Shown here piece after piece: positions 22,256 through 37,425 of a stretch of DNA of 64,000 nucleotides (its first letter is position 1; each line of letters opens with the position of its first letter). A model generated the notes under the pieces. The model was not told the DNA's origin, did not search any database, and saw only the letters and a program-made list of their open reading frames with translations. Source of the DNA: Orychophragmus violaceus (taxonomy: Eukaryota > Streptophyta > Magnoliopsida > Brassicales > Brassicaceae); NCBI GenBank assembly GCA_030180135.1, contig CM058237.1, positions 38,833,126 through 38,897,125 on the forward strand, read 5' to 3'. Both the position numbers and the translations under genes were made by a program.

Positions 22256-22817
22256 AAATGATAGTGGGAGAAAAGTTAGTGAGGAAGATGATTATTACGA
22301 CGAAATAACTTCCCCTCACCAAAAAATGGACTTGAATTAAATAACAAATTCCTTGTAGTGCTTTATGTCCAGATGCTCGATAAGTTCAATCTCAGTGTCT
22401 TCTATGACTTCAAGTCGGTGGCGAGACTTTGTTGGACCGAAACCTGGATCCGCTCGGACTACCCTATTTCCAGATATCTCAATCCACTTTCCTTCATTTT
22501 TTTCAAGTCTCGAGAAGTTATTTACTTCACCTGGATAAATGAACATTTCGATCTTGGCTCGCTGCGCGTAAGTGAAAGCATGAAGATCATAGAGTCAGAA
22601 CCAGTGCAATCTTGCATGCCGAAAACTATGTCAAATATTTTTAACTTACTCTCTAGTCGGCCAAGATGTAACTCCAATATGGTCCATCTGCAAACAAATA
22701 GTATGGGTAGACGCGGAAAATCTTAACTCTGAAGTGCCAACCGGTTTCGGCTCTGTTAGGTTGTGTTTCTGCTATGTAGTTATAATGGACCATTGTGTTT
22801 TGGATCTGTTTTAGAGA
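22256..22817. repeat. Representative satellite monomer (562 bp)
   Basis: A central copy close to the array consensus, taken from AAATGATAGTGGGAG to the next one. On the minus strand it contains, in order, a possible acceptor (CTAAAACAG), a 46-codon frame from ATG 22793, a donor-like GTAAGTT, an acceptor-like ACGCGCAG and a 69-codon frame from ATG 22546. That order looks like exon pieces of a former gene rather than random sequence. See the OB-fold entry. Confidence 0.8.
22337..22793 (-). pseudogene. RPA1/DUF223-like OB-fold remnant in the satellite monomer (representative copy)
   Basis: On the minus strand the piece starting at 22793 encodes TQPNRAETGWHFRVKIFRVY and ends in ILAD before a stop at 22653-22655. 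The second piece (22546-22337, 69 codons) contains EGKWIEISGNRVV followed by GFGPTKSRHRLEVIEDTEIE. From memory of the family, plant replication-protein-A1-like proteins (DUF223, also found in Helitrons) have W-x-I-x-V-K-V at the first OB-fold strand, an I-L-x-D turn, and later EG-x-W/Y...VV...G-x-Y-R-P-T-x-H-x-Y-R-L-x-F. The two pieces match this order, with stops and a frame change between. The resemblance is by eye. No single frame spans both, so an active gene is unlikely. The same pieces recur in nearly every monomer, and 69-codon copies differ mainly at R/W, R/Q and H/Y positions. Confidence 0.4.
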
Positions 22818-25800
22818 AAATGATAGTGGGAGAAAAGTTAGTGAGGAAGATGATTATTACGACGAAATAACTTCCCCTCACCAAAAAATGGACTTGAATT
22901 AAATAACAAATTCCTTGTAGTGCTTTATGTCCAGATGCTCGATAAGTTCAATCTCAGTGTCTTCTATGACTTCAAGTCGGTGGCGAGACTTTGTTGGACC
23001 GAAACCTGGATCCGCTCGGACTACCCTATTTCCAGATATCTCAATCCACTTTCCTTCATTTTTTTCAAGTCTCGAGAAGTTATTTACTTCACCTGGATAA
23101 ATGAACATTTCGATCTTGGCTCGCTGCGCGTAAGTGAAAGCATGAAGATCATAGAGTCAGAACCAGTGCAATCTTGCATGCCGAAAACTATGTCAAATAT
23201 TTTTAACTTACTCTCTAGTCGGCCAAGATGTAACTCCAATATGGTCCATCTGCAAACAAATAGTATGGGTAGACGCGGAAAATCTTAACTCTGAAGTGCC
23301 AACCGGTTTCGGCTCTGTTAGGTTGTGTTTCTGCTATGTAGTTATAATGGACCATTGTGTTTTGGATCTGTTTTAGAGAAAATGATAGTGGGAGAAAAGT
23401 TAGTGAGGAAGATGATTATTACGACGAAATAACTTCCCCTCACCAAAAAATGGACTTGAATTAAATAACAAATTCCTTGTAGTGCTTTATGTCCAGATGC
23501 TCGATAAGTTCAATCTCAGTGTCTTCTATGACTTCAAGTCGGTGGCGAGACTTTGTTGGACCGAAACCTGGATCCGCTCGGACTACCCTATTTCCAGATA
23601 TCTCAATCCACTTTCCTTCATTTTTTTCAAGTCTCGAGAAGTTATTTACTTCACCTGGATAAATGAACATTTCGATCTTGGCTCGCTGCGCGTAAGTGAA
23701 AGCATGAAGATCATAGAGTCAGAACCAGTGCAATCTTGCATGCCGAAAACTCTGTCAAATATTTTTAACTTACTCTCTAGTCGGCCAAGATGTAACTCCA
23801 ATATGGTCCATCTGCAAACAAATAGTATGGGTAGACGCGGAAAATCTTAACTCTGAAGTGCCAACCGGTTTCGGCTCTGTTAGGTTGTGTTTCTGCTATG
23901 TAGTTATAATGGACCATTGTGTTTTGGATCTGTTTTAGAGAAAATGATAGTGGGAGAAAAGTTAGTGAGGAAGATGATTATTACGACGAAATAACTTCCC
24001 CTCACCAAAAAATGGACTTGAATTAAATAACAAATTCCTTGTAGTGCTTTATGTCCAGATGCTCGATAAGTTCAATCTCAGTGTCTTCTATGACTTCAAG
24101 TCGGTGGCGAGACTTTGTTGGACCGAAACCTGGATCCGCTCGGACTACCCTATTTCCAGATATCTCAATCCACTTTCCTTCATTTTTTTCAAGTCTCGAG
24201 AAGTTATTTACTTCACCTGGATAAATGAACATTTCGATCTTGGCTCGCTGCGCGTAAGTGAAAGCATGAAGATCATAGAGTCAGAACCAGTGCAATCTTG
24301 CATGCCGAAAACTCTGTCAAATATTTTTCACTTACTCTCTAGTCGGCCAAGATGTAACTCCAATATGGTCCATCTGCAAACAAATAGTATGGGTAGACGC
24401 GGAAAATCTTAACTCTGAAGTGCCAACCGGTTTCGGCTCTGTTAGGTTGTGTTTCTGCTATGTAGTTATAATGGACCATTGTGTTTTGGATCTGTTTTAG
24501 AGAAAATGATAGTGGGAGAAAAGTTAGTGAGGAAGATGATTATTACGACGAAATAACTTCCCCTCACCAAAAAATGGACTTGAATTAAATAACAAATTCC
24601 TTGTAGTGCTTTATGTCCAGATGCTCGATAAGTTCAATCTCAGTGTCTTCTATGACTTCAAGTCGGTGGCGAGACTTTGTTGGACCGAAACCTGGATCCG
24701 CTCGGACTACCCTATTTCCAGATATCTCAATCCACTTTCCTTCATTTTTTTCAAGTCTCGAGAAGTTATTTACTTCACCTGGATAAATGAACATTTCGAT
24801 CTTGGCTCGCTGCGCGTAAGTGAAAGCATGAAGATCATAGAGTCAGAACCAGTGAAATCTTGCATGCCGAAAACTCTGTCAAATATTTTTAACTTACTCT
24901 CTAGTCGGCCAAGATGTAACTCCAATATGGTCCATCTGCAAACAAATAGTATGGATAGACGCGGAAAATCTTAACTCTGAAGTGCCAACCGGTTTCGGCT
25001 CTGTTAGGTTGTGTTTCTGCTATGTAGTTATAATGGACCATTGTGTTTTGGATCTGTTTTAGAGAAAATGATAGTGGGAGAAAAGTTAGTGAGGAAGATG
25101 ATTATTACGACGAAATAACTTCCCCTCACCAAAAAATGGACTTGAATTAAATAACAAATTCCTTGTAGTGCTTTATGTCCAGATGCTCGATAAGTTCAAT
25201 CTCAGTGTCTTCTATGACTTCAAGTCGGTGGCGAGACTTTGTTGGACCGAAACCTGGATCCGCTCGGACTACCCTATTTCCAGATATCTCAATCCACTTT
25301 CCTTCATTTTTTTCAAGTCTCGAGAAGTTATTTACTTCACCTGGATAAATGAACATTTCGATCTTGGCTCGCTGCGCGTAAGTGAAAGCATGAAGATCAT
25401 AGAGTCAGAACCAGTGCAATCTTGCATGCCGAAAACTCTGTCAAATATTTTTAACTTACTCTCTAGTCGGCCAAGATGTAACTCCAATATGGTCCATCTG
25501 CAAACAAATAGTATGGTAGACGCGGAAAATCTTAACTCTGAAGTGCCAACCGGTTTCGGCTCTGTTAGGTTGTGTTTCTGCTATGTAGTTATAATGGACC
25601 ATTGTGTTTTGGATCTGTTTTAGAGAAAATGATAGTGGGAGAAAAGTTAGTGAGGAAGATGATTATTACGACGAAATAACTTCCCCTCACCAAAAAATGG
25701 ACTTGAATTAAATAACAAATTCCTTGTAGTGCTTTATGTCCAGATGCTCGATAAGTTCAATCTCAGTGTCTTCTATGACTTCAAGTCGGTGGCGAGACTT

Positions 25801-28800
25801 TGTTGGACCGAAACCTGGATCCGCTCGGACTACCCTATTTCCAGATATCTCAATCCACTTTCCTTCATTTTTTTCAAGTCTCGAGAAGTTATTTACTTCA
25901 CCTGGATAAATGAACATTTCGATCTTGGCTCGCTGCGCGTAAGTGAAAGCATGAAGATCATAGAGTCAGAACCAGTGCAATCTTGCATGCCGAAAACTCT
26001 GTCAAATATTTTTAACTTACTCTCTAGTCGGCCAAGATGTAACTCCAATATGGTCCATCTGCAAACAAATAGTATGGTAGACGCGGAAAATCTTAACTCT
26101 GAAGTGCCAACCGGTTTCGGCTCTGTTAGGTTGTGTTTCTGCTATGTAGTTATAATGGACCATTGTGTTTTGGATCTGTTTTAGAGAAAATGATAGTGGG
26201 AGAAAAGTTAGTGAGGAAGATGATTATTACGACGAAATAACTTCCCCTCACCAAAAAATGGACTTGAATTAAATAACAAATTCCTTGTAGTGCTTTATGT
26301 CCAGATGCTCGATAAGTTCAATCTCAGTGTCTTCTATGACTTCAAGTCGGTGGCGAGACTTTGTTGGACCGAAACCTGGATCCGCTCGGACTACCCTATT
26401 TCCAGATATCTCAATCCACTTTCCTTCATTTTTTTCAAGTCTCGAGAAGTTATTTACTTCACCTGGATAAATGAACATTTCGATCTTGGCTCGCTGCGCG
26501 TAAGTGAAAGCATGAAGATCATAGAGTCAGAACCAGTGCAATCTTGCATGCCGAAAACTATGTCAAATATTTTTAACTTACTCTCTAGTCGGCCAAGATG
26601 TAACTCCAATATGGTCCATCTGCAAACAAATAGTATGGGTAGACGCGGAAAATCTTAACTCTGAAGTGCCAACCGGTTTCGGCTCTGTTAGGTTGTGTTT
26701 CTGCTATGTAGTTATAATGGACCATTGTGTTTTGGATCTGTTTTAGAGAAAATGATAGTGGGAGAAAAGTTAGTGAGGAAGATGATTATTACGACGAAAT
26801 AACTTCCCCTCACCAAAAAATGGACTTGAATTAAATAACAAATTCCTTGTAGTGCTTTATGTCCAGATGCTCGATAAGTTCAATCTCAGTGTCTTCTATG
26901 ACTTCAAGTCGGTGGCGAGACTTTGTTGGACCGAAACCTGGATCCGCTCGGACTACCCTATTTCCAGATATCTCAATCCACTTTCCTTCATTTTTTTCAA
27001 GTCTCGAGAAGTTATTTACTTCACCTGGATAAATGAACATTTCGATCTTGGCTCGCTGCGCGTAAGTGAAAGCATGAAGATCATAGAGTCAGAACCAGTG
27101 AAATCTTGCATGCCGAAAACTCTGTCAAATATTTTTAACTTACTCTCTAGTCGGCCAAGATGTAACTCCAATATGGTCCATCTGCAAACAAATAGTATGG
27201 TAGACGCGGAAAATCTTAACTCTGAAGTGCCAACCGGTTTCGGCTCTGTTAGGTTGTGTTTCTGCTATGTAGTTATAATGGACCATTGTGTTTTGGATCT
27301 GTTTTAGAGAAAATGATAGTGGGAGAAAAGTTAGTGAGGAAGATGATTATTACGACGAAATAACTTCCCCTCACCAAAAAATGGACTTGAATTAAATAAC
27401 AAATTCCTTGTAGTGCTTTATGTCCAGATGCTCGATAAGTTCAATCTCAGTGTCTTCTATGACTTCAAGTCGGTGGCGAGACTTTGTTGGACCGAAACCT
27501 GGATCCGCTCGGACTACCCTATTTCCAGATATCTCAATCCACTTTCCTTCATTTTTTTCAAGTCTCGAGAAGTTATTTACTTCACCTGGATAAATGAACA
27601 TTTCGATCTTGGCTCGCTGCGCGTAAGTGAAAGCATGAAGATCATAGAGTCAGAACCAGTGCAATCTTGCATGCCGAAAACTATGTCAAATATTTTTAAC
27701 TTACTCTCTAGTCGGCCAAGATGTAACTCCAATATGGTCCATCTGCAAACAAATAGTATGGGTAGACGCGGAAAATCTTAACTCTGAAGTGCCAACCGGT
27801 TTCGGCTCTGTTAGGTTGTGTTTCTGCTATGTAGTTATAATGGACCATTGTGTTTTGGATCTGTTTTAGAGAAAATGATAGTGGGAGAAAAGTTAGTGAG
27901 GAAGATGATTATTACGACGAAATAACTTCCCCTCACCAAAAAATGGACTTGAATTAAATAACAAATTCCTTGTAGTGCTTTATGTCCAGATGCTCGATAA
28001 GTTCAATCTCAGTGTCTTCTATGACTTCAAGTCGGTGGCGAGACTTTGTTGGACCGAAACCTGGATCCGCTCGGACTACCCTATTTCCAGATATCTCAAT
28101 CCACTTTCCTTCATTTTTTTCAAGTCTCGAGAAGTTATTTACTTCACCTGGATAAATGAACATTTCGATCTTGGCTCGCTGCGCGTAAGTGAAAGCATGA
28201 AGATCATAGAGTCAGAACCAGTGCAATCTTGCATGCCGAAAACTATGTCAAATATTTTTAACTTACTCTCTAGTCGGCCAAGATGTAACTCCAATATGGT
28301 CCATCTGCAAACAAATAGTATGGGTAGACGCGGAAAATCTTAACTCTGAAGTGCCAACCGGTTTCGGCTCTGTTAGGTTGTGTTTCTGCTATGTAGTTAT
28401 AATGGACCATTGTGTTTTGGATCTGTTTTAGAGAAAATGATAGTGGGAGAAAAGTTAGTGAGGAAGATGATTATTACGACGAAATAACTTCCCCTCACCA
28501 AAAAATGGACTTGAATTAAATAACAAATTCCTTGTAGTGCTTTATGTCCAGATGCTCGATAAGTTCAATCTCAGTGTCTTCTATGACTTCAAGTCGGTGG
28601 CGAGACTTTGTTGGACCGAAACCTGGATCCGCTCGGACTACCCTATTTCCAGATATCTCAATCCACTTTCCTTCATTTTTTTCAAGTCTCGAGAAGTTAT
28701 TTACTTCACCTGGATAAATGAACATTTCGATCTTGGCTCGCTGCGCGTAAGTGAAAGCATGAAGATCATAGAGTCAGAACCAGTGCAATCTTGCATGCCG

Positions 28801-31800
28801 AAAACTCTGTCAAATATTTTTAACTTACTCTCTAGTCGGCCAAGATGTAACTCCAATATGGTCCATCTGCAAACAAATAGTATGGGTAGACGCGGAAAAT
28901 CTTAACTCTGAAGTGCCAACCGGTTTCGGCTCTGTTAGGTTGTGTTTCTGCTATGTAGTTATAATGGACCATTGTGTTTTGGATCTGTTTTAGAGAAAAT
29001 GATAGTGGGAGAAAAGTTAGTGAGGAAGATGATTATTACGACGAAATAACTTCCCCTCACCAAAAAATGGACTTGAATTAAATAACAAATTCCTTGTAGT
29101 GCTTTATGTCCAGATGCTCGATAAGTTCAATCTCAGTGTCTTCTATGACTTCAAGTCGGTGGCGAGACTTTGTTGGACCGAAACCTGGATCCGCTCGGAC
29201 TACCCTATTTCCAGATATCTCAATCCACTTTCCTTCATTTTTTTCAAGTCTCGAGAAGTTATTTACTTCACCTGGATAAATGAACATTTCGATCTTGGCT
29301 CGCTGCGCGTAAGTGAAAGCATGAAGATCATAGAGTCAGAACCAGTGCAATCTTGCATGCCGAAAACTCTGTCAAATATTTTTAACTTACTCTCTAGTCG
29401 GCCAAGATGTAACTCCAATATGGTCCATCTGCAAACAAATAGTATGGGTAGACGCGGAAAATCTTAACTCTGAAGTGCCAACCGGTTTCGGCTCTGTTAG
29501 GTTGTGTTTCTGCTATGTAGTTATAATGGACCATTGTGTTTTGGATCTGTTTTAGAGAAAATGATAGTGGGAGAAAAGTTAGTGAGGAAGATGATTATTA
29601 CGACGAAATAACTTCCCCTCACCAAAAAATGGACTTGAATTAAATAACAAATTCCTTGTAGTGCTTTATGTCCAGATGCTCGATAAGTTCAATCTCAGTG
29701 TCTTCTATGACTTCAAGTCGGTGGCGAGACTTTGTTGGACCGAAACCTGGATCCGCTCGGACTACCCTATTTCCAGATATCTCAATCCACTTTCCTTCAT
29801 TTTTTTCAAGTCTCGAGAAGTTATTTACTTCACCTGGATAAATGAACATTTCGATCTTGGCTCGCTGCGCGTAAGTGAAAGCATGAAGATCATAGAGTCA
29901 GAACCAGTGCAATCTTGCATGCCGAAAACTATGTCAAATATTTTTAACTTACTCTCTAGTCGGCCAAGATGTAACTCCAATATGGTCCATCTGCAAACAA
30001 ATAGTATGGGTAGACGCGGAAAATCTTAACTCTGAAGTGCCAACCGGTTTCGGCTCTGTTAGGTTGTGTTTCTGCTATGTAGTTATAATGGACCATTGTG
30101 TTTTGGATCTGTTTTAGAGAAAATGATAGTGGGAGAAAAGTTAGTGAGGAAGATGATTATTACGACGAAATAACTTCCCCTCACCAAAAAATGGACTTGA
30201 ATTAAATAACAAATTCCTTGTAGTGCTTTATGTCCAGATGCTCGATAAGTTCAATCTCAGTGTCTTCTATGACTTCAAGTCGGTGGCGAGACTTTGTTGG
30301 ACCGAAACCTGGATCCGCTCGGACTACCCTATTTCCAGATATCTCAATCCACTTTCCTTCATTTTTTTCAAGTCTCGAGAAGTTATTTACTTCACCTGGA
30401 TAAATGAACATTTCGATCTTGGCTCGCTGCGCGTAAGTGAAAGCATGAAGATCATAGAGTCAGAACCAGTGCAATCTTGCATGCCGAAAACTCTGTCAAA
30501 TATTTTTAACTTACTCTCTAGTCGGCCAAGATGTAACTCCAATATGGTCCATCTGCAAACAAATAGTATGGGTAGACGCGGAAAATCTTAACTCTGAAGT
30601 GCCAACCGGTTTCGGCTCTGTTAGGTTGTGTTTCTGCTATGTAGTTATAATGGACCATTGTGTTTTGGATCTGTTTTAGAGAAAATGATAGTGGGAGAAA
30701 AGTTAGTGAGGAAGATGATTATTACGACGAAATAACTTCCCCTCACCAAAAAATGGACTTGAATTAAATAACAAATTCCTTGTAGTGCTTTATGTCCAGA
30801 TGCTCGATAAGTTCAATCTCAGTGTCTTCTATGACTTCAAGTCGGTGGCGAGACTTTGTTGGACCGAAACCTGGATCCGCTCGGACTACCCTATTTCCAG
30901 ATATCTCAATCCACTTTCCTTCATTTTTTTCAAGTCTCGAGAAGTTATTTACTTCACCTGGATAAATGAACATTTCGATCTTGGCTCGCTGCGCGTAAGT
31001 GAAAGCATGAAGATCATAGAGTCAGAACCAGTGAAATCTTGCATGCCGAAAACTCTGTCAAATATTTTTAACTTACTCTCTAGTCGGCCAAGATGTAACT
31101 CCAATATGGTCCATCTGCAAACAAATAGTATGGGTAGACGCGGAAAATCTTAACTCTGAAGTGCCAACCGGTTTCGGCTCTGTTAGGTTGTGTTTCTGCT
31201 ATGTAGTTATAATGGACCATTGTGTTTTGGATCTGTTTTAGAGAAAATGATAGTGGGAGAAAAGTTAGTGAGGAAGATGATTATTACGACGAAATAACTT
31301 CCCCTCACCAAAAAATGGACTTGAATTAAATAACAAATTCCTTGTAGTGCTTTATGTCCAGATGCTCGATAAGTTCAATCTCAGTGTCTTCTATGACTTC
31401 AAGTCGGTGGCAAGACTTTGTTGGACCGAAACCTGGATCCGCTCGGACTACCCTATTTCCAGATATCTCAATCCACTTTCCTTCATTTTTTTCAAGTCTC
31501 GAGAAGTTATTTACTTCACCTGGATAAATGAACATTTCGATCTTGGCTCGCTGCGCGTAAGTGAAAGCATGAAGATCATAGAGTCAGAACCAGTGCAATC
31601 TTGCATGCCGAAAACTATGTCAAATATTTTTAACTTACTCTCTAGTCGGCCAAGATGTAACTCCAATATGGTCCATCTGCAAACAAATAGTATGGGTAGA
31701 CGCGGAAAATCTTAACTCTGAAGTGCCAACCGGTTTCGGCTCTGTTAGGTTGTGTTTCTGCTATGTAGTTATAATGGACCATTGTGTTTTGGATCTGTTT

Positions 31801-34800
31801 TAGAGAAAATGATAGTGGGAGAAAAGTTAGTGAGGAAGATGATTATTACGACGAAATAACTTCCCCTCACCAAAAAATGGACTTGAATTAAATAACAAAT
31901 TCCTTGTAGTGCTTTATGTCCAGATGCTCGATAAGTTCAATCTCAGTGTCTTCTATGACTTCAAGTCGGTGGCGAGACTTTGTTGGACCGAAACCTGGAT
32001 CCGCTCGGACTACCCTATTTCCAGATATCTCAATCCACTTTCCTTCATTTTTTTCAAGTCTCGAGAAGTTATTTACTTCACCTGGATAAATGAACATTTC
32101 GATCTTGGCTCGCTGCGCGTAAGTGAAAGCATGAAGATCATAGAGTCAGAACCAGTGCAATCTTGCATGCCGAAAACTATGTCAAATATTTTTAACTTAC
32201 TCTCTAGTCGGCCAAGATGTAACTCCAATATGGTCCATCTGCAAACAAATAGTATGGGTAGACGCGGAAAATCTTAACTCTGAAGTGCCAACCGGTTTCG
32301 GCTCTGTTAGGTTGTGTTTCTGCTATGTAGTTATAATGGACCATTGTGTTTTGGATCTGTTTTAGAGAAAATGATAGTGGGAGAAAAGTTAGTGAGGAAG
32401 ATGATTATTACGACGAAATAACTTCCCCTCACCAAAAAATGGACTTGAATTAAATAACAAATTCCTTGTAGTGCTTTATGTCCAGATGCTCGATAAGTTC
32501 AATCTCAGTGTCTTCTATGACTTCAAGTCGGTGGCGAGACTTTGTTGGACCGAAACCTGGATCCGCTCGGACTACCCTATTTCCAGATATCTCAATCCAC
32601 TTTCCTTCATTTTTTTCAAGTCTCGAGAAGTTATTTACTTCACCTGGATAAATGAACATTTCGATCTTGGCTCGCTGCGCGTAAGTGAAAGCATGAAGAT
32701 CATAGAGTCAGAACCAGTGCAATCTTGCATGCCGAAAACTCTGTCAAATATTTTTAACTTACTCTCTAGTCGGCCAAGATGTAACTCCAATATGGTCCAT
32801 CTGCAAACAAATAGTATGGGTAGACGCGGAAAATCTTAACTCTGAAGTGCCAACCGGTTTCGGCTCTGTTAGGTTGTGTTTCTGCTATGTAGTTATAATG
32901 GACCATTGTGTTTTGGATCTGTTTTAGAGAAAATGATAGTGGGAGAAAAGTTAGTGAGGAAGATGATTATTACGACGAAATAACTTCCCCTCACCAAAAA
33001 ATGGACTTGAATTAAATAACAAATTCCTTGTAGTGCTTTATGTCCAGATGCTCGATAAGTTCAATCTCAGTGTCTTCTATGACTTCAAGTCGGTGGCGAG
33101 ACTTTGTTGGACCGAAACCTGGATCCGCTCGGACTACCCTATTTCCAGATATCTCAATCCACTTTCCTTCATTTTTTTCAAGTCTCGAGAAGTTATTTAC
33201 TTCACCTGGATAAATGAACATTTCGATCTTGGCTCGCTGCGCGTAAGTGAAAGCATGAAGATCATAGAGTCAGAACCAGTGAAATCTTGCATGCCGAAAA
33301 CTCTGTCAAATATTTTTAACTTACTCTCTAGTCGGCCAAGATGTAACTCCAATATGGTCCATCTGCAAACAAATAGTATGGATAGACGCGGAAAATCTTA
33401 ACTCTGAAGTGCCAACCGGTTTCGGCTCTGTTAGGTTGTGTTTCTGCTATGTAGTTATAATGGACCATTGTGTTTTGGATCTGTTTTAGAGAAAATGATA
33501 GTGGGAGAAAAGTTAGTGAGGAAGATGATTATTACGACGAAATAACTTCCCCTCACCAAAAAATGGACTTGAATTAAATAACAAATTCCTTGTAGTGCTT
33601 TATGTCCAGATGCTCGATAAGTTCAATCTCAGTGTCTTCTATGACTTCAAGTCGGTGGCGAGACTTTGTTGGACCGAAACCTGGATCCGCTCGGACTACC
33701 CTATTTCCAGATATCTCAATCCACTTTCCTTCATTTTTTTCAAGTCTCGAGAAGTTATTTACTTCACCTGGATAAATGAACATTTCGATCTTGGCTCGCT
33801 GCGCGTAAGTGAAAGCATGAAGATCATAGAGTCAGAACCAGTGCAATCTTGCATGCCGAAAACTATGTCAAATATTTTTAACTTACTCTCTAGTCGGCCA
33901 AGATGTAACTCCAATATGGTCCATCTGCAAACAAATAGTATGGGTAGACGCGGAAAATCTTAACTCTGAAGTGCCAACCGGTTTCGGCTCTGTTAGGTTG
34001 TGTTTCTGCTATGTAGTTATAATGGACCATTGTGTTTTGGATCTGTTTTAGAGAAAATGATAGTGGGAGAAAAGTTAGTGAGGAAGATGATTATTACGAC
34101 GAAATAACTTCCCCTCACCAAAAAATGGACTTGAATTAAATAACAAATTCCTTGTAGTGCTTTATGTCCAGATGCTCGATAAGTTCAATCTCAGTGTCTT
34201 CTATGACTTCAAGTCGGTGGCGAGACTTTGTTGGACCGAAACCTGGATCCGCTCGGACTACCCTATTTCCAGATATCTCAATCCACTTTCCTTCATTTTT
34301 TTCAAGTCTCGAGAAGTTATTTACTTCACCTGGATAAATGAACATTTCGATCTTGGCTCGCTGCGCGTAAGTGAAAGCATGAAGATCATAGAGTCAGAAC
34401 CAGTGCAATCTTGCATGCCGAAAACTCTGTCAAATATTTTTCACTTACTCTCTAGTCGGCCAAGATGTAACTCCAATATGGTCCATCTGCAAACAAATAG
34501 TATGGGTAGACGCGGAAAATCTTAACTCTGAAGTGCCAACCGGTTTCGGCTCTGTTAGGTTGTGTTTCTGCTATGTAGTTATAATGGACCATTGTGTTTT
34601 GGATCTGTTTTAGAGAAAATGATAGTGGGAGAAAAGTTAGTGAGGAAGATGATTATTACGACGAAATAACTTCCCCTCACCAAAAAATGGACTTGAATTA
34701 AATAACAAATTCCTTGTAGTGCTTTATGTCCAGATGCTCGATAAGTTCAATCTCAGTGTCTTCTATGACTTCAAGTCGGTGGCGAGACTTTGTTGGACCG

Positions 34801-37425
34801 AAACCTGGATCCGCTCGGACTACCCTATTTCCAGATATCTCAATCCACTTTCCTTCATTTTTTTCAAGTCTCGAGAAGTTATTTACTTCACCTGGATAAA
34901 TGAACATTTCGATCTTGGCTCGCTGCGCGTAAGTGAAAGCATGAAGATCATAGAGTCAGAACCAGTGCAATCTTGCATGCCGAAAACTATGTCAAATATT
35001 TTTAACTTACTCTCTAGTCGGCCAAGATGTAACTCCAATATGGTCCATCTGCAAACAAATAGTATGGGTAGACGCGGAAAATCTTAACTCTGAAGTGCCA
35101 ACCGGTTTCGGCTCTGTTAGGTTGTGTTTCTGCTATGTAGTTATAATGGACCATTGTGTTTTGGATCTGTTTTAGAGAAAATGATAGTGGGAGAAAAGTT
35201 AGTGAGGAAGATGATTATTACGACGAAATAACTTCCCCTCACCAAAAAATGGACTTGAATTAAATAACAAATTCCTTGTAGTGCTTTATGTCCAGATGCT
35301 CGATAAGTTCAATCTCAGTGTCTTCTATGACTTCAAGTCGGTGGCGAGACTTTGTTGGACCAAAACCTGGATCCGCTCGGACTACCCTATTTCCAGATAT
35401 CTCAATCCACTTTCCTTCATTTTTTTCAAGTCTCGAGAAGTTATTTACTTCACCTGGATAAATGAACATTTCGATCTTGGCTCGCTGCGCGTAAGTGAAA
35501 GCATGAAGATCATAGAGTCAGAACCAGTGAAATCTTGCATGCCGAAAACTCTGTCAAATATTTTTAACTTACTCTCTAGTCGGCCAAGATGTAACTCCAA
35601 TATGGTCCATCTGCAAACAAATAGTATGGATAGACGCGGAAAATCTTAACTCTGAAGTGCCAACCGGTTTCGGCTCTGTTAGGTTGTGTTTCTGCTATGT
35701 AGTTATAATGGACCATTGTGTTTTGGATCTGTTTTAGAGAAAATGATAGTGGGAGAGAAGTTAGTGAGGAAGATGATTATTACGACGAAATAACTTCCCC
35801 TCACCAAAAAATGGACTTGAATTAAATAACAAATTCCTTGTAGTGCTTTATGTCCAGATGCTCGATAAGTTCAATCTCAGTGTCTTCTATGACTTCAAGT
35901 CGGTGGCGAGACTTTGTTGGACCGAAACCTGGATCCGCTCGGACTACCCTATTTCCAGATATCTCAATCCACTTTCCTTCATTTTTTTCAAGTCTCGAGA
36001 AGTTATTTACTTCACCTGGATAAATGAACATTTCGATCTTGGCTCGCTGCGCGTAAGTGAAAGCATGAAGATCATAGAGTCAGAACCAGTGCAATCTTGC
36101 ATGCCGAAAACTCTGTCAAATATTTTTAACTTACTCTCTAGTCGGCCAAGATGTAACTCCAATATGGTCCATCTGCAAACAAATAGTATGGTAGACGCGG
36201 AAAATCTTAACTCTGAAGTGCCAACCGGTTTCGGCTCTGTTAGGTTGTGTTTCTGCTATGTAGTTATAATGGACCATTATGTTTTGGATCTGTTTTAGAG
36301 AAAATGATAGTGGGAGAAAAGTTAGTGAGGAAGATGATTATTACGACGAAATAACTTCCCCTCACCAAAAAATGGACTTGAATTAAATAACAAATTCCTT
36401 GTAGTGCTTTATGTCCATATGCTCGATAAGTTCAATCTCAGTGTCTTCTATGACTTCAAGTCGGTGGCGAGACTTTGTTGGACCAAAACCTGGATCCGCT
36501 CGGACTACCCTATTTCCAGATATCTCAATCCACTTTCCTTCATTTTTTTCAAGTCTCGAGAAGTTATTTACTTCACCTGGATAAATGAACATTTCGATCT
36601 TGGCTCGCTGCGCGTAAGTGAAAGCATGAAGATCATAGAGTCAGAACCAGTGCAATCTTGCATGCCGAAAACTCTGTCAAATATTTTTCACTTACTCTCT
36701 AGTCGGCCAAGATGTAACTCCAATATGGTCCATCTGCAAACAAATAGTATGGGTAGACGCGGAAAATCTTAACTCTGAAGTGCCAACCGGTTTCGGCTCT
36801 GTTAGGTTGTGTTTCTGCTATGTAGTTATAATGGACCATTGTGTTTTGGATCTGTTTTAGAGAAAATGATAGTGGGAGAAAAGTTAGTGAGGAAGATGAT
36901 TATTACGACGAAATAACTTCCCCTCACCAAAAAATGGACTTGAATTAAATAACAAATTCCTTGTAGTGCTTTATGTCCAGATGCTCGATAAGTTCAATCT
37001 CAGTGTCTTCTATGACTTCAAGTCGGTGGCGACACTTTGTTGGACCGAAACCTGGATCCGCTCGGACTACCCTATTTCCAGATATCTCAATCCACTTTCC
37101 TTCATTTTTTTCAAGTCTCGAGAAGTTATTTACTTCACCTGGATAAATGAACATTTCGATCTTGGCTCGCTGCGCGTAAGTGAAAGCATGAAGATCATAG
37201 AGTCAGAACCAGTGCAATCTTGCATGCCGAAAACTCTGTCAAATATTTTTCACTTACTCTCTAGTCGGCCAAGATGTAACTCCAATATGGTCCATCTGCA
37301 AAGAAATAGTATTGGTAGACTCGGAAAATCTTAACTCTGAAGTGCCAACCGGTTTTGGCTCTGTTAGGTTGTGTTTCTGCTATGTAGTTATAATGGACCA
37401 TTGTGTTTTGGATCTGTTTTAGAGA

